The notes under the pieces: model-generated | Told to the model about the DNA's origin: nothing | Databases searched by the model: none | The model's input: only the letters and a program-made list of their open reading frames with translations | DNA from: G963422275 sp963422275 | GTDB taxonomy: Bacteria; Pseudomonadota; Alphaproteobacteria; Rhodobacterales; Rhodobacteraceae | Assembly: GCA_963422275.1 (NCBI GenBank) | Contig: OY729418.1 | Span: 1,488,001-1,552,000, forward strand | DNA length: 64,000 nucleotides | Reading direction: 5' to 3' | Program-made: the position numbers and the translations under genes | In this document: positions 36,909-46,161 of the stretch, one piece after another | How the letters are laid out: each line of letters starts with the position of its first letter | How positions within the stretch are numbered: position 1 is the first letter of the stretch

Positions 36909-38690
36909 ATGAGAATGACGACTGAAGAAGTTTTCGTGAAGGTTCTTCAAATGCATGGAATTGAGCATGCGTTTGGAATCATTGGGTCGGCGATGATGCC
37001 AGTGTCGGATCTGTTCCCGGCTGCGGGGATCCGCTTTTGGGACTGCGCACATGAGTGCAACGCTGGAATGAGTGCCGACGGATATACGCGGGCGACCGGC
37101 AAGATGTCGATGATGATCGCGCAGAACGGGCCGGGAATCACGAATTTCGTCACCGCCGTCAAGACAGCGTACTGGAATCATTCGCCGATACTGCTGGTTA
37201 CTCCCCAAGCTGCCAACAAGACAATCGGCCAAGGCGGCTTCCAGGAAATCGAGCAGATGAAACTCTTTGAGGACATGGTTTGCTACCAGGAGGAAGTTCG
37301 CGATCCAAGCCGGATGGCAGAGGTTCTAAACCGGGTTATCGAAAAGGCGTGGCGTGGCTGTGCCCCCGCGCAAATCAACGTTCCGCGCGATTTTTGGACC
37401 CAGCAGGTGGATATCGAGTTGCCCCAGACCGTGCGACTTGAAAGGCCGCGCGGTGGGCGCGAGGCAATTTCCGAAGCTGCCAAATTGCTGTCAGCCGCCA
37501 AATTTCCGGTAATTCTCAACGGCGGCGGTGTCGTGATCGGCGAGGCGATTTCAGCTTCTGCCAGTCTTGCGGAGAGGCTGGACGCCCCGGTCTGCTGCGG
37601 ATACCAGCACAACGACGCGTTTCCAGGGTCGCATCCGCTGTCGGTCGGGCCGCTCGGTTACAACGGCTCGCGGGCGGCGATGGAATTGATAAAGAAGGCT
37701 GACGTCATTCTGGCGCTCGGAACCCGCTTGAATCCTTTTTCCACTCTGCCCGGATACGGGATCGAATACTGGCCGAAAGACGCGAAGATCATTCAGGTTG
37801 ACATAAATCCGGATAGAATCGGTCTGACCAAGAAAGTGGCAGTTGGAATTCAAGGCGACGCCAAGCAGGTTGCCATGCAGATTCTGGAGCATCTTGCCGA
37901 TTATGCAGGCGGCGAAGGCCGAGACGAAAGACGTCGGCTCATTGCCGCAACGAAGTCTCGTTGGCTGCAGCATCTGTCGTCGATGGATCATGAAGACGAT
38001 GACCCAGGAACCGACTGGAACGAGCGCGCGAGAAGAAAAGATCCCGATCTCATGAGTGTGCGCATGGCGTGGAGGGCGATTCAGAGATCGATGCCTAGCG
38101 AGGCAATCATCTCCTCCGACATCGGAAACAATTGCGCGATAGGAAATGCATACCCAACGTTCGAGAAGGGCCGGAAATACTTGGCGCCCGGTCTGTTCGG
38201 GCCGTGCGGGTACGGATTTCCAGCCATCATAGGCGCAAAAATAGGTTGTCCAGACACGCCCGTGATCGGATTTGCAGGCGACGGGGCGTTCGGGATCTCG
38301 ATGAACGAGATGACTTCGTGCGGTCGCGACGAGTGGCCGGCCATAACGATGGTCATTTTCCGGAACTTCCAGTGGGGTGCGGAAAAGCGCAATACGACAT
38401 TATGGTTTGACGACAATTTTGTGGGAACGGAACTCAACCCGGTGGTGAGCTACGCCCGGATTGCAGATGCTTGCGGGCTGAAGGGCGTGCAGGTGAAAAC
38501 GATGGATGATCTGTCAGCGGCTCTCGATAAAGCGATTGACGAGCAAATGCAGCAAGGTGTCACGACGTTTATAGAGGTGATCCTGAATCAGGAGCTTGGC
38601 GAGCCGTTTCGGCGTGACGCGATGAAGAAGCCGCAGCCAGTGGCCGGCATTCATCGAGGTGACATGCGTCCGCAGCGGCTACCTGCCTGA
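36909..38690 (+). CDS. xsc: Sulfoacetaldehyde acetyltransferase
   Basis: Xsc is a thiamine diphosphate enzyme converting sulfoacetaldehyde and phosphate to acetyl phosphate and sulfite, the key step in taurine and related sulfonate breakdown. The 593-residue protein follows characterised Xsc sequences closely: HGIEHAFGIIGSAMMPVSDL, QNGPGITNFVTAVKTAYWN, LVTPQAANKTIGQGGFQEIE and the ThDP motif GFAGDGAFGISMNE. AAAGGGGA precedes the ATG at 36909. It is followed 14 bp later by pta. Sulfite export and taurine uptake genes are not in the window, so the upstream substrate is inferred. Confidence 0.95.
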   Translation: MRMTTEEVFVKVLQMHGIEHAFGIIGSAMMPVSDLFPAAGIRFWDCAHECNAGMSADGYTRATGKMSMMIAQNGPGITNFVTAVKTAYWNHSPILLVTPQAANKTIGQGGFQEIEQMKLFEDMVCYQEEVRDPSRMAEVLNRVIEKAWRGCAPAQINVPRDFWTQQVDIELPQTVRLERPRGGREAISEAAKLLSAAKFPVILNGGGVVIGEAISASASLAERLDAPVCCGYQHNDAFPGSHPLSVGPLGYNGSRAAMELIKKADVILALGTRLNPFSTLPGYGIEYWPKDAKIIQVDINPDRIGLTKKVAVGIQGDAKQVAMQILEHLADYAGGEGRDERRRLIAATKSRWLQHLSSMDHEDDDPGTDWNERARRKDPDLMSVRMAWRAIQRSMPSEAIISSDIGNNCAIGNAYPTFEKGRKYLAPGLFGPCGYGFPAIIGAKIGCPDTPVIGFAGDGAFGISMNEMTSCGRDEWPAITMVIFRNFQWGAEKRNTTLWFDDNFVGTELNPVVSYARIADACGLKGVQVKTMDDLSAALDKAIDEQMQQGVTTFIEVILNQELGEPFRRDAMKKPQPVAGIHRGDMRPQRLPA

Positions 38691-38704
38691 AGAGTTGGAC
38701 AGGT

Positions 38705-39724
38705 ATGGAGCTTCTTGAGCGGGTTTTTGAAAAGGCCGCATCAAATCCTCGCCACATAGTGCTTCCCGAGGGCGAAGATGGTCGAATTCTGGACGCTGCC
38801 GTCGCCGCGGTGTGCCGCGGTCTTGCGCGGATAACCCTGCTGGGAGACGAAAATTCGATATTGGGTGGATTGCGCGAGAGAAGTGCAGAAGAGATCGGGA
38901 TTGATGTCATTAATCCTGGCTCGAGCGGTGACTTGGAGCGATACCGCAGCAATTACATCGCTCTCCGTGCGCACCGAAACCCCACTCAAGATGAAGCGCA
39001 TGCAGCGGTGATGCAACCCTTGGAGCACGCAGCCCTAATGGTTCGGCTTGGTGACGCGCACGGGACGATAGGCGGAGCAAGGTTCACGTCGGCTGACACG
39101 ATCAGGACAGCTTTGCAGATCATCGGCAGATCACCCAATTCCAAGCTCGTGAGCTCGTCAATGATCATGGTGCCGGAAGAGGCAAGGCATCCCCTTGGGG
39201 AAGCGGCGGTTTTCGCTGATTGTGCGCTGGCGGTGGAACCGTCAGCCGAGGAATTGGCCGATATCGCCGTGAGTTCGGGCCTGTCCGCGAGGTCGTTGCT
39301 GGGAGTGGAGCCGCGCGTCGCGTTGCTGTCATTTTCGACGGCCGGGAGCGGACCGCACCACCGAGCGGATCTGGTGCGGGAGGCTGCCCGTATTGCCGCC
39401 AAGAACTGTCCGGAGATGCTCATCGAGGGTGAAATTCAGTTTGACGCGGCGATGGATGCAGCGGTCCGGCTGAAGAAAAACCCCGGGAGCAAGCTCGTTT
39501 ATGCGGCGAACGTGTTTGTGTTTCCGAATTTGGAGGCGGGCAACATTGGGTACAAGATCGCGGAACGGCTGGGGCGAATGAAAGCGATAGGGCCGGTTTT
39601 GCAGGGTCTTGCCAAGCCCGCGAACGACTTGTCTCGTGGATGCTCGGCAGAAGACGCTCTGAATCTCATTGCAATAACGGTCATTCAAGCCCAGAACATT
39701 AGCGGGCAACAGGTGCTCGGTTAG
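38705..39724 (+). CDS. pta: Phosphate acetyltransferase
   Basis: Pta converts acetyl phosphate and CoA to acetyl-CoA. The 339-residue protein is the short catalytic form, with HIVLPEGEDGRILDAA at the N-terminus, the conserved GARFTSADTIRTALQIIG, VALLSFSTAGSGPHH and KLVYAANVFVFPNLEAGN, then IGPVLQGLAKPANDLSRGCS. In sulfonate-degrading bacteria pta often accompanies xsc, channelling acetyl phosphate into central metabolism. Same operon as xsc (14-bp gap). Confidence 0.95.
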   Translation: MELLERVFEKAASNPRHIVLPEGEDGRILDAAVAAVCRGLARITLLGDENSILGGLRERSAEEIGIDVINPGSSGDLERYRSNYIALRAHRNPTQDEAHAAVMQPLEHAALMVRLGDAHGTIGGARFTSADTIRTALQIIGRSPNSKLVSSSMIMVPEEARHPLGEAAVFADCALAVEPSAEELADIAVSSGLSARSLLGVEPRVALLSFSTAGSGPHHRADLVREAARIAAKNCPEMLIEGEIQFDAAMDAAVRLKKNPGSKLVYAANVFVFPNLEAGNIGYKIAERLGRMKAIGPVLQGLAKPANDLSRGCSAEDALNLIAITVIQAQNISGQQVLG

Positions 39725-39892
39725 CTCTCTCTTGCCATTTCGGGCTGCGCGGTCGCCGCACTGACAATCCGTTGCAGGACTTATGGGCCATTTCTGGGCA
39801 ATCGAGTGGAGAGTCGTGACTTTCTGCGGCTGGCCAGCGATTTTGCCAACATGCAACTTGCGGGCGCAGAACAGGCGCTATATGCTGAACAA

Positions 39893-39980
39893 AGTTACTC
39901 ACGGGGTGCTCTTGCGGAGCTGAGAGGTGCAATGCGCACCGACCCATTGAACCTGATCCGGATAATGCCGGCGTAGGGAT
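39893..39980 (+). promoter_or_regulatory. TPP riboswitch (THI element)
   Basis: The segment has the THI-box features in order: ACGGGGTGC at 39901, GCTGAGAGG at 39919, GACCCATTGAACCTGATC at 39941 and ATGCCGGCGTAGGGA at 39964-39978. Riboswitches of this type bind thiamine diphosphate and repress the downstream genes. It precedes thiB by about 45 bp, so the whole thiBPQ operon is probably repressed by thiamine. Confidence 0.95.
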
Positions 39981-40026
39981 TGTGATGACGCCATCATTCT
40001 CTTCCGCCGGTCCGAAGGAGAATGCC

Positions 40027-41022
40027 ATGCTACGTTTGCTTTCCACGTTCAGTTTGTCGCTGTTTGCCGTTCTGCCCGCGCTGGCCGAAACACTGACGGT
40101 ATACACGTATGGGTCATTTGTCAGTGAATGGGGTCCGGGACCAGCAATTGAGGAAGCCTACGAAAATCGCTGCGATTGCAATATCGAGTGGGTCGCCGTT
40201 GATGATGCTGTGTTGTTGCTTTCGCGCCTTCGTCTCGAGGGCGGTTCCACCAGCGCCGACGTGGTGCTTGGCTTGGACAACAACTTGATGGCTGAGGCGA
40301 TTGCTCACGGCGTGGTTCGCGAGCACGGGCTTGAACCAATGAATTACTCATTGCCCATGGATTGGACCGATTCAGTGTTCGTGCCTTATGACTACGGCTA
40401 TTTCGCAATAGTTTATGACAGCTCGGCGTTGCCCGTTCCACCGGCAACATTGGAAGAGCTGGTTGCTGGCTCGGAACAACACGATTTAATAGTCCAGGAT
40501 CCGCGGACTAGCACGCCTGGCTTGGGCCTTATGCTGTGGATCAAGGCAGTCTATGGCGACAATGCGGCAAATGCCTGGACCAGACTCTCGGAACGCATAC
40601 TGACCGTCACAAAGGGGTGGAGCGAGGCATACGGCCTGTTTCTTGACGGCGAGGCCCCCATGGTGCTGAGCTACACCACATCGCCAGCGTATCACCAGCT
40701 CGTTGACCAAGAGGACCGCTACAAAGCAATCATTTTTCCGGAAGGCCATTACACCCAAGTCGAGGTTGCTGCCATGTCCGCCCACACAAGCCAGCAAGAC
40801 TTGGCACGCGATTTCCTTCGCTTTATCGGCACCTCCGGCTTCCAGTCGATAATTCCGACGACAAACTGGATGTATCCGGTCATTGACCTGGGTGAGGGTC
40901 TGCCAAGCGTTTTCCATGATCTCCCGCGACCGAAATCGGCGCTGCTGTTTTCATCAGAGGAGGTCAAGGCCTCTCGCTCCGCGTGGGCTCAGGAGTGGCT
41001 GGAGGCAATGAGCTTCAATTGA
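40027..41022 (+). CDS. thiB: Thiamine ABC transporter, substrate-binding protein
   Basis: ThiB captures thiamine and its phosphates in the periplasm. The ATG at 40027 follows AAGGAGA and opens a signal peptide (MLRLLSTFSLSLFAVLPALA) cleaved near AETLTVYTYGSF. The 331-residue protein shows the family sequence VYTYGSFVSEWGPGPAIEEA, LGLDNNLMAEA and FVPYDYGYFAIVYDS. The upstream TPP riboswitch supports the substrate. The stop overlaps the thiP start (TGATG). Confidence 0.93.
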   Translation: MLRLLSTFSLSLFAVLPALAETLTVYTYGSFVSEWGPGPAIEEAYENRCDCNIEWVAVDDAVLLLSRLRLEGGSTSADVVLGLDNNLMAEAIAHGVVREHGLEPMNYSLPMDWTDSVFVPYDYGYFAIVYDSSALPVPPATLEELVAGSEQHDLIVQDPRTSTPGLGLMLWIKAVYGDNAANAWTRLSERILTVTKGWSEAYGLFLDGEAPMVLSYTTSPAYHQLVDQEDRYKAIIFPEGHYTQVEVAAMSAHTSQQDLARDFLRFIGTSGFQSIIPTTNWMYPVIDLGEGLPSVFHDLPRPKSALLFSSEEVKASRSAWAQEWLEAMSFN

Positions 41023-42620
41023 TGGTCGGCCATCGACCGCTGCTTTGGCCAGGCGTCGTCGCATTGGCGGCGACGCCCGGTCTGGCGGCTGTGGCGATCG
41101 TTGCCTTGCTCGGTGCGGTGCCAGATTTGGAAACGGGAGCCATTGTCAACAGCTACACTTTTCGGATCCTTCGCTTCGCATTGCTTCAGGCTACGCTTTC
41201 CACCTTGCTTTCAATCGCATTTGCGGTTCCTGTCGCCCGGGCCTTCGCGAGACGGCCCGCATTTCCCGGTCGCGCGTTTCTGATCCGGCTCATGGGTTTG
41301 CCGCTGGTGATGCCGGTCATTGTCGCGGTGTTCGGCATTGCAGCCGTCTGGGGACAGAATGGGGCGATCAGTTACGGTCTGCGGTCTCTAGGCTTCTCCG
41401 GCCTCAGTCCACTCTATGGTCTCGCAGGGATCCTGATAGCCCATGTGTTCTTCAACATGCCGTTGGCGGTGCGCCTGCTTCTTCCTGTTTGGGAAACCAT
41501 ACCCGGAGAGACTTGGCGTCTCGCGGGGCAGATTGGCATGAATTCTTGGGTGATTCTTCGCCTGATCGAGCTTCCGCGTCTTGCCAGCGCAGTGCCTGGT
41601 GTGGCGACGCTGATCTTTCTGCTGTGTTTCACGAGCTTTGCAGCCGTGCTCACCTTGGGAGGCGGCCCGAAGGCGGCGACGCTGGAGGTTGCGATCTATC
41701 ATGCCTTGAGACTTGAATTTGACATCGCCCGGGCCGTGGGTCTCGCGCTGCTTCAGGTCGGCGTTTGCGCTGCCGTCGCTCTCGTGCTGCTGAAATTCTC
41801 ATGGACACCGCCCAGCGTATCCACAGAGGGTCGCCTCGTGATTCGTCCCGATGCACAGTCGCCTGTCAGTGTGCTCATCGACATGGCATGGATTGTGGCT
41901 GGGATTCTATGGATTGCCGGACCACTAGCTGCGATCCTGATCGCCGGCCTTGCGGGTCCGGTTGCTGAGGTTCTTGCCAGGCAAAGTGTTTGGGCGGCGG
42001 CTTTTCGCAGCTTGGCGGTAGGGGCAGGGTCTGGATTTCTGGCCGTTGTGCTGGGCATAATGCTTGCGATGACAACCCGAGACGTTGCAATCCGCGGGAA
42101 GCGCCCTCAACTCGCGGATCGCCTGGAGATCTTTGGAAGTCAGACACTTGTTGTTTCTCCTGTCGTTTTGGGAGCCGGATTGTTTGTTCTTCTTTTGCCC
42201 TTTGTTCCTGTCTTCGACTTGGCGTTGCCGCTTGCCGCACTGGTTAATGGCCTTGTCGCGGTTCCCTATGCATTGCGGTTGGTCGGCCCTGTCTTGCGAC
42301 GCACTGCCGAGCACCACGATCGACTTTGCGGAAGCATTGGGCTGACGGGATGGAACCGTGTGCGCCAACTGGAGTGGCCCGCCGCGAGGCGAAATGCTGC
42401 AACGGCCATGGCACTCACTTCGGCCATGGCGGCAGGAGACCTCACGGCTATCGCGTTGTTCGGGACAGGAAGAGAAGCCACTCTTTCGCTGCTTCTCTAT
42501 CAGGCGCTTGGCAGCTATCGAATGGGGGAGGCAGCGGTGCTTGCACTCCTTCTCATCGGGGTTTGCCTTTCAATGTTTGTCGTTATCGAGAGGTTGGGGA
42601 GTGTCGGCGCCCGGACTTGA
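41022..42620 (+). CDS. thiP: Thiamine ABC transporter, permease
   Basis: ThiP is a long permease made of two fused halves, each with about six membrane helices. This one has 532 residues. The two copies of the cytoplasmic coupling loop can be seen as WRLAGQIGMNSWVILRLIELP near residue 165 and LCGSIGLTGWNRVRQLEWPA near 450. The ATG at 41022 overlaps the thiB stop. The end overlaps the thiQ start by about 20 bp. Confidence 0.93.
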   Translation: MVGHRPLLWPGVVALAATPGLAAVAIVALLGAVPDLETGAIVNSYTFRILRFALLQATLSTLLSIAFAVPVARAFARRPAFPGRAFLIRLMGLPLVMPVIVAVFGIAAVWGQNGAISYGLRSLGFSGLSPLYGLAGILIAHVFFNMPLAVRLLLPVWETIPGETWRLAGQIGMNSWVILRLIELPRLASAVPGVATLIFLLCFTSFAAVLTLGGGPKAATLEVAIYHALRLEFDIARAVGLALLQVGVCAAVALVLLKFSWTPPSVSTEGRLVIRPDAQSPVSVLIDMAWIVAGILWIAGPLAAILIAGLAGPVAEVLARQSVWAAAFRSLAVGAGSGFLAVVLGIMLAMTTRDVAIRGKRPQLADRLEIFGSQTLVVSPVVLGAGLFVLLLPFVPVFDLALPLAALVNGLVAVPYALRLVGPVLRRTAEHHDRLCGSIGLTGWNRVRQLEWPAARRNAATAMALTSAMAAGDLTAIALFGTGREATLSLLLYQALGSYRMGEAAVLALLLIGVCLSMFVVIERLGSVGART

Positions 42621-43329
42621 ACTGCGCGGTCTGCGCTTCGCATTTGGCGATTGGAACTTGGCCATCGACTTGGCCGTGGCAAGCGGCACGGTGACAGCGC
42701 TACTGGGGGGCAGCGGTGCGGGAAAGAGCACGCTTCTTGCACTGGCTGCTGGATTCGAGAAACCGCTTTCTGGAGAGGTGGCTGTGAACGGCTGCTTGGT
42801 GAATGACCTGCCGCCAGCCCGTCGCCCGATCACGATGCTGTTTCAGGACCACAATCTGTTTCCGCATCTTTCAGCCCAGCAGAATGTCGCTCTCGGCCTG
42901 GACCCAAGCCTGCGCCTGACCCCTCGTCAGCGGATGGACGCATCGGCTGCGCTGGAACATGTCGGGTTGAACGGCAAGGAGAATCGTCTGCCGAAAGCTC
43001 TTTCGGGCGGTGAACGCCAAAGAGTTGCCATCGCCCGGGCACTGGTGATGCGCCGGTCTGTCTTGCTGCTCGACGAGCCATTTGTTGCGCTGGGTCCCGC
43101 TCTGCGCCGTGAAATGCTTGATCTCGTGAACAAGCTCAGACGCGACAGAAACCTGACGGTTCTCATGGTGACGCACGACCCAGCCGACGCCCGCCGAATA
43201 GCGGACACTACTGCATTCATTCATGAAGGTCGGATTCTGGCGGTCGATTCGACACGGAACATTCTTGATCAGCCGCCCCGACAGGAGCTTTCTGACTATC
43301 TGGGCATTGCAGCGCCTGCGTTCAGGTGA
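42601..43329 (+). CDS. thiQ: Thiamine ABC transporter, ATP-binding protein
   Basis: ThiQ drives thiamine import. The GTG at 42601, preceded by GGTTGGGGA, gives 242 residues. Motifs: Walker A LLGGSGAGKSTLLALAAG, Q-loop FQDHNLFPHLS, signature LSGGERQRVAIARAL, Walker B SVLLLDEPF and switch histidine VTHDPADA. The aspartate after DEPF is followed by VALGP rather than the more common ALD, a minor variation. It ends the operon; the MITE-like element begins about 110 bp later. Confidence 0.93.
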   Translation: MSAPGLELRGLRFAFGDWNLAIDLAVASGTVTALLGGSGAGKSTLLALAAGFEKPLSGEVAVNGCLVNDLPPARRPITMLFQDHNLFPHLSAQQNVALGLDPSLRLTPRQRMDASAALEHVGLNGKENRLPKALSGGERQRVAIARALVMRRSVLLLDEPFVALGPALRREMLDLVNKLRRDRNLTVLMVTHDPADARRIADTTAFIHEGRILAVDSTRNILDQPPRQELSDYLGIAAPAFR

Positions 43330-43439
43330 TTTGCCGGGAATTTCCGCTGCTCCTGGAAGTTGGTTCGATTGCTATCAAGCTGGGTTTGGAATTTGGCAAG
43401 CGGGAGCGATGAGTCAGCATTGACCGAAAGTCGATCTAG

Positions 43440-43699
43440 GCTCAGGCCCTGTAAACGGTTTGTCTTTCAGGTTTTTCTGCGGTTGAAGGCCCCAAGACAT
43501 GGGGGGTTCCATGTCCGACCGCCATTTCCGGCTTTCCGAGGCCGGTTCGTTCGCATCCAGTTGCTGCCGCCTGACGGCGGCGGCAAGCCCTTGAAACCGA
43601 TGCCGTGGAGGGCCCGGCGAGCGACCGTCGCGACACCGAGACTCTCCTGCCCGCTCTGCCGGTCGCCGCCACCATCATCTTCCGGTCATGAGCCTGAAC
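43440..43699 (+). mobile_element. MITE-like type G element with CTAG target duplication
   Basis: The 260-bp segment has ends GCTCAGGCCCTGT and CATGAGCCTGAAC in inverted orientation and CTAG on both sides (43436-43439 and 43700-43703). It keeps the transposase start (VRPPFPAFRGRF in a shifted frame) and the last residues (ATIIF-like) but lacks the middle. It looks like an internal-deletion derivative of the IS5-family element whose remnants lie at 84-632 and 31815-31985. Confidence 0.65.
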
Positions 43700-43800
43700 C
43701 TAGGAGCCCTTGATCCTTCCACTTAACTTCGCAGCGCACAGCGCCATCGACAAGCAATTCGGAAATAGTGCCCGTCATTTGCACAAGGGCCATGATCGTA

Positions 43801-45129
43801 TCAAGGCTGCGTCCCGTTTCCGGCCCATTTCTCGCCGGGGGTGAGCACGATGCGCTCGATCAGGCCACGGATGGCGGACGCCGCCGCATCGCGGTCCTCC
43901 GGATGGTCCAGCGCCTCGACAAGCCGCGCCACCTTGCGCCGGTAGATGTCCGAGATGTTGGGGTGGATGTTCGGGAGGTCGGCGGCGGCTTCCGGCGCCA
44001 TCAGCTGGTCCTTCAGCCCGGACAGCACCCGCTCCTCGATCACCGAGCGGCGGATGCCCCTGCCGTTCGAGCAGGTGGCGGTCATGATATGATTCGAACA
44101 GCCGTAGCGGTCCTGGCCGCGCATGGAATAGGGGCCGCCGCAGACGCCGCATTCGAGCAGGCCCGAGAGCAGGTGGCGGGGCCGGTGGGCGCCGTTTAGC
44201 CGGTTGGCCCGGGCAGATTGCATGGCCTCGATGACGGTGGCGTATTGCTCCGTGATCTCGCCCTGGCGGTCCTTGACCGCCTTCCAGAGGTCGTTGTTGA
44301 CGATGCGAAGTTCGGGGACTTCCCTGACGACCCACTCCTCCGGCGGGTTGATCCGCGACACCCGCTTTCCCGTCTCCGGATTCTTGATGTAGCGCAGCCG
44401 GTTCCAGACCAGCCTGCCGATGTAGAGTTCGTTGTTGATCAGGCCGGTGCCGCGCTTGGCGTGACCCCGGATGGTGGTATCCATCCAGAGCTTGCCCGAC
44501 GGGCCGGGGATGCCTTCCCCGTTCAGCCGCCGCGCAATCGCGCGCGGACTCGCACCGTCGGCGAACTCCCGGAACACCCGGCGCACGACTTCGGCCTCGG
44601 TTTCGTTGATCGTGCGCCCGCCGCGTACCGGATCGCCCGAGCCGTCGAACGACTTCACCACGTCGTAGCCGTAGCAGAGCCCGCCGCCCGAGCGGCCCTG
44701 CTCGACCCGGCCGCGCAGACCCCGATGGGTCTTCGCCGCGAGGTCCTTCAGGAACAGCGCGTTCATCGTCCCCTTGAGCCCGACATGGAGCTCGTTGATC
44801 TCGCCTTCCGACAGGGTGACGATTATCACGCCGGCAAACCGCAGGTGCTTGTAGAGCGTCGCCACGTCCGTCTGGTCGCGGCTCACCCGGTCCAGCGCCT
44901 CCGCGACCACGATTTCGAACAGGCCGCGCCGCGCGTCGTCCAGCAGAGCCTGGATGCCGGAACGCAGGATCATGCTGGCGTCGGAGACGGCGGAGTCCTT
45001 GTACGCGCCGACGATCTTCCAGCCCTCGCGCTAGGCGCGTTCGCGGCAGACCCGGAACTGGTCCTCGATCGAGGCTGCCCGCTGCTAGTCGGACGAGTCG
45101 CGGGCGTAGAGCGCGTAGCTCAGGGTCAT
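43801..45129 (-). pseudogene. Large serine recombinase broken by two amber codons
   Basis: The frame from the ATG at 45129 reads MTLSYALYARDSSD, then TAG at 45085-45087, then QRAASIEDQFRVCRERA, TAG at 45031-45033, then REGWKIVGAYKDSAVSDAS and a clean 390-codon frame. The N-terminal resolvase domain (VVAEALDRVSRDQTDVATL), the recombinase domain (GLCYGYDVVKSF, RGHAKRGTGLINNELYIGRL) and a zinc ribbon (LLECGVCGGPYSMRGQDRYG) are present. The catalytic serine is in YARDSSD, before the first stop. The long intact frame lacks it, so the protein is inactive unless TAG is read through. A second frame upstream (RIDAAVVTLARLIGRRIAHE, about 45331) resembles the small gene often preceding such recombinases. 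Confidence 0.85.
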
Positions 45130-45551
45130 GGTCTCCGGTCTCATATTTCTCGCCAGCATCCTTCCCCGGCGCGTTGTCGTTGGCGGCGTCGAGCCTGTCC
45201 AGTTCCTCGTGCGCGATGCGCCGGCCGATCAGTCGGGCCAGCGTCACCACGGCGGCATCGATCCGCGCCTCCGCCCCGCCGCCTGCCCCGGCCCCAGAGC
45301 CGGGGTTGTCGTTCGCCGCCACGCCGCGCATGACGGCAATCCCGCGATCCTCGTTCTCCGGCATCCCCTCGCGCCTCCCGCAACACTACGCTCCCGGGAG
45401 TCCATTTGGCCCCACGATTCGGCCATGTCAAACGGGACAGGTAGGGGATTTCCTGCATGGAATCATACACTTGAGTAGCTCATGGGGCGCAAGGCGGGAC
45501 ATGCGGTGCCTAGAGTATGATCGAAAAAAAATTCGCCGGGCGGCATCGCCG

Positions 45552-46151
45552 TCATCCTTTCAGGTCAGCACGCGGAGCGCGGTTTCCGGGGCCTTGTCGA
45601 GCACCCGCAACAGGGCGCGCGCCGCGCCGGTCGGGCAGCGCTTGCCCTGTTCCCAGTTGCGGATCGTCTCGTGCGGCACGTCGATGCGCCGCGCCAGCTC
45701 GGTCTGGGAAAGTCCCAGCCGCCGCCGGATCCGGCGGGCATACTGCGCCATGTCCTGCATGGCCTCTTCCTCGTCCTCCCGCTCCTGCGCTGCGATCTCC
45801 GCCTCGGAGGTGGCGTCCACCCTGGCGGGGTCGATCCGCCCTTCGGGCAGGGTGGACGGATCGTCGGGAGAAATCCTGATGCGCGTTGTGCTCATAATCC
45901 GCGACCTCCTTGCCTTTGGTCTTGCGGGCCGAAATGATGCGAACGGCCGAACCCCGCACCGTGTAGACGACGACATACACGCGCCCGTCGACCGTGCCGA
46001 GCAGCCGGTAGCGGTCCTCCCCATAGTCCCGCCGGCGATCCTGCGCGACGATCCGGTGCGGATCGAGGAAGGCCCGGACGGCATAGGCGAAATCGAAGCC
46101 GCGACGCTCGAAACAGGCACTGTTCTTGGTCTTGTCCCATTCGAACTCCAT
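45552..46151 (-). CDS. BrnT-family toxin with an extended reading frame
   Basis: The first 90 residues are a BrnT (DUF497) RNase-toxin: MEFEWDKTKNSACFERRGFD, AFLDPHRIVAQDRRRDYGED, RYRLLGTVDGRVYVVVYTVR, IISARKTKGKEVADYE. Family members normally end here. This frame has no stop and continues through the whole antitoxin gene in another frame to 45552, giving 199 residues with a basic, low-complexity tail. The tail is probably a lost-stop artefact. The ATG at 46151 is chosen because the family begins at MEFEWD; an upstream in-frame ATG at 46169 exists. Confidence 0.75.
   Translation of the reverse strand: MEFEWDKTKNSACFERRGFDFAYAVRAFLDPHRIVAQDRRRDYGEDRYRLLGTVDGRVYVVVYTVRGSAVRIISARKTKGKEVADYEHNAHQDFSRRSVHPARRADRPRQGGRHLRGGDRSAGAGGRGRGHAGHGAVCPPDPAAAGTFPDRAGAAHRRAARDDPQLGTGQALPDRRGARPVAGARQGPGNRAPRADLKG
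45560..45895 (-). CDS. Helix-turn-helix antitoxin of a BrnT-type pair
   Basis: The 111-residue protein begins MSTTRIRISPDDPSTLP, has an acidic middle (AEIAAQEREDEEEAMQDMAQ) and a C-terminal Xre-type helix-turn-helix (LGLSQTELARRIDVPHETIR, then NWEQGKRCP). AAGGAGGT lies 7 bp before the ATG at 45895, a very strong ribosome site. It is entirely overlapped by the extended toxin frame. It likely binds the palindrome at 46162-46176. Confidence 0.8.
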   Translation of the reverse strand: MSTTRIRISPDDPSTLPEGRIDPARVDATSEAEIAAQEREDEEEAMQDMAQYARRIRRRLGLSQTELARRIDVPHETIRNWEQGKRCPTGAARALLRVLDKAPETALRVLT

Positions 46152-46161
46152 AACACAAACA

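Noticed and set aside
45031..45087. Stop-codon reassignment (TAG as sense) in this organism
   Set aside because: dnaQ and pta end in TAG at their normal family C-termini, so TAG is used as a stop; the recombinase is more simply a pseudogene.
44218..45333. 371-codon plus-strand frame opposite the recombinase
   Set aside because: Shadow of the recombinase, which has clear domains on the minus strand.
43775..45364. 529-codon minus-strand frame overlapping the recombinase in another frame
   Set aside because: Only its first 50 codons look like a protein (a small upstream gene); the rest is Arg/Gly/Pro-rich out-of-frame sequence.
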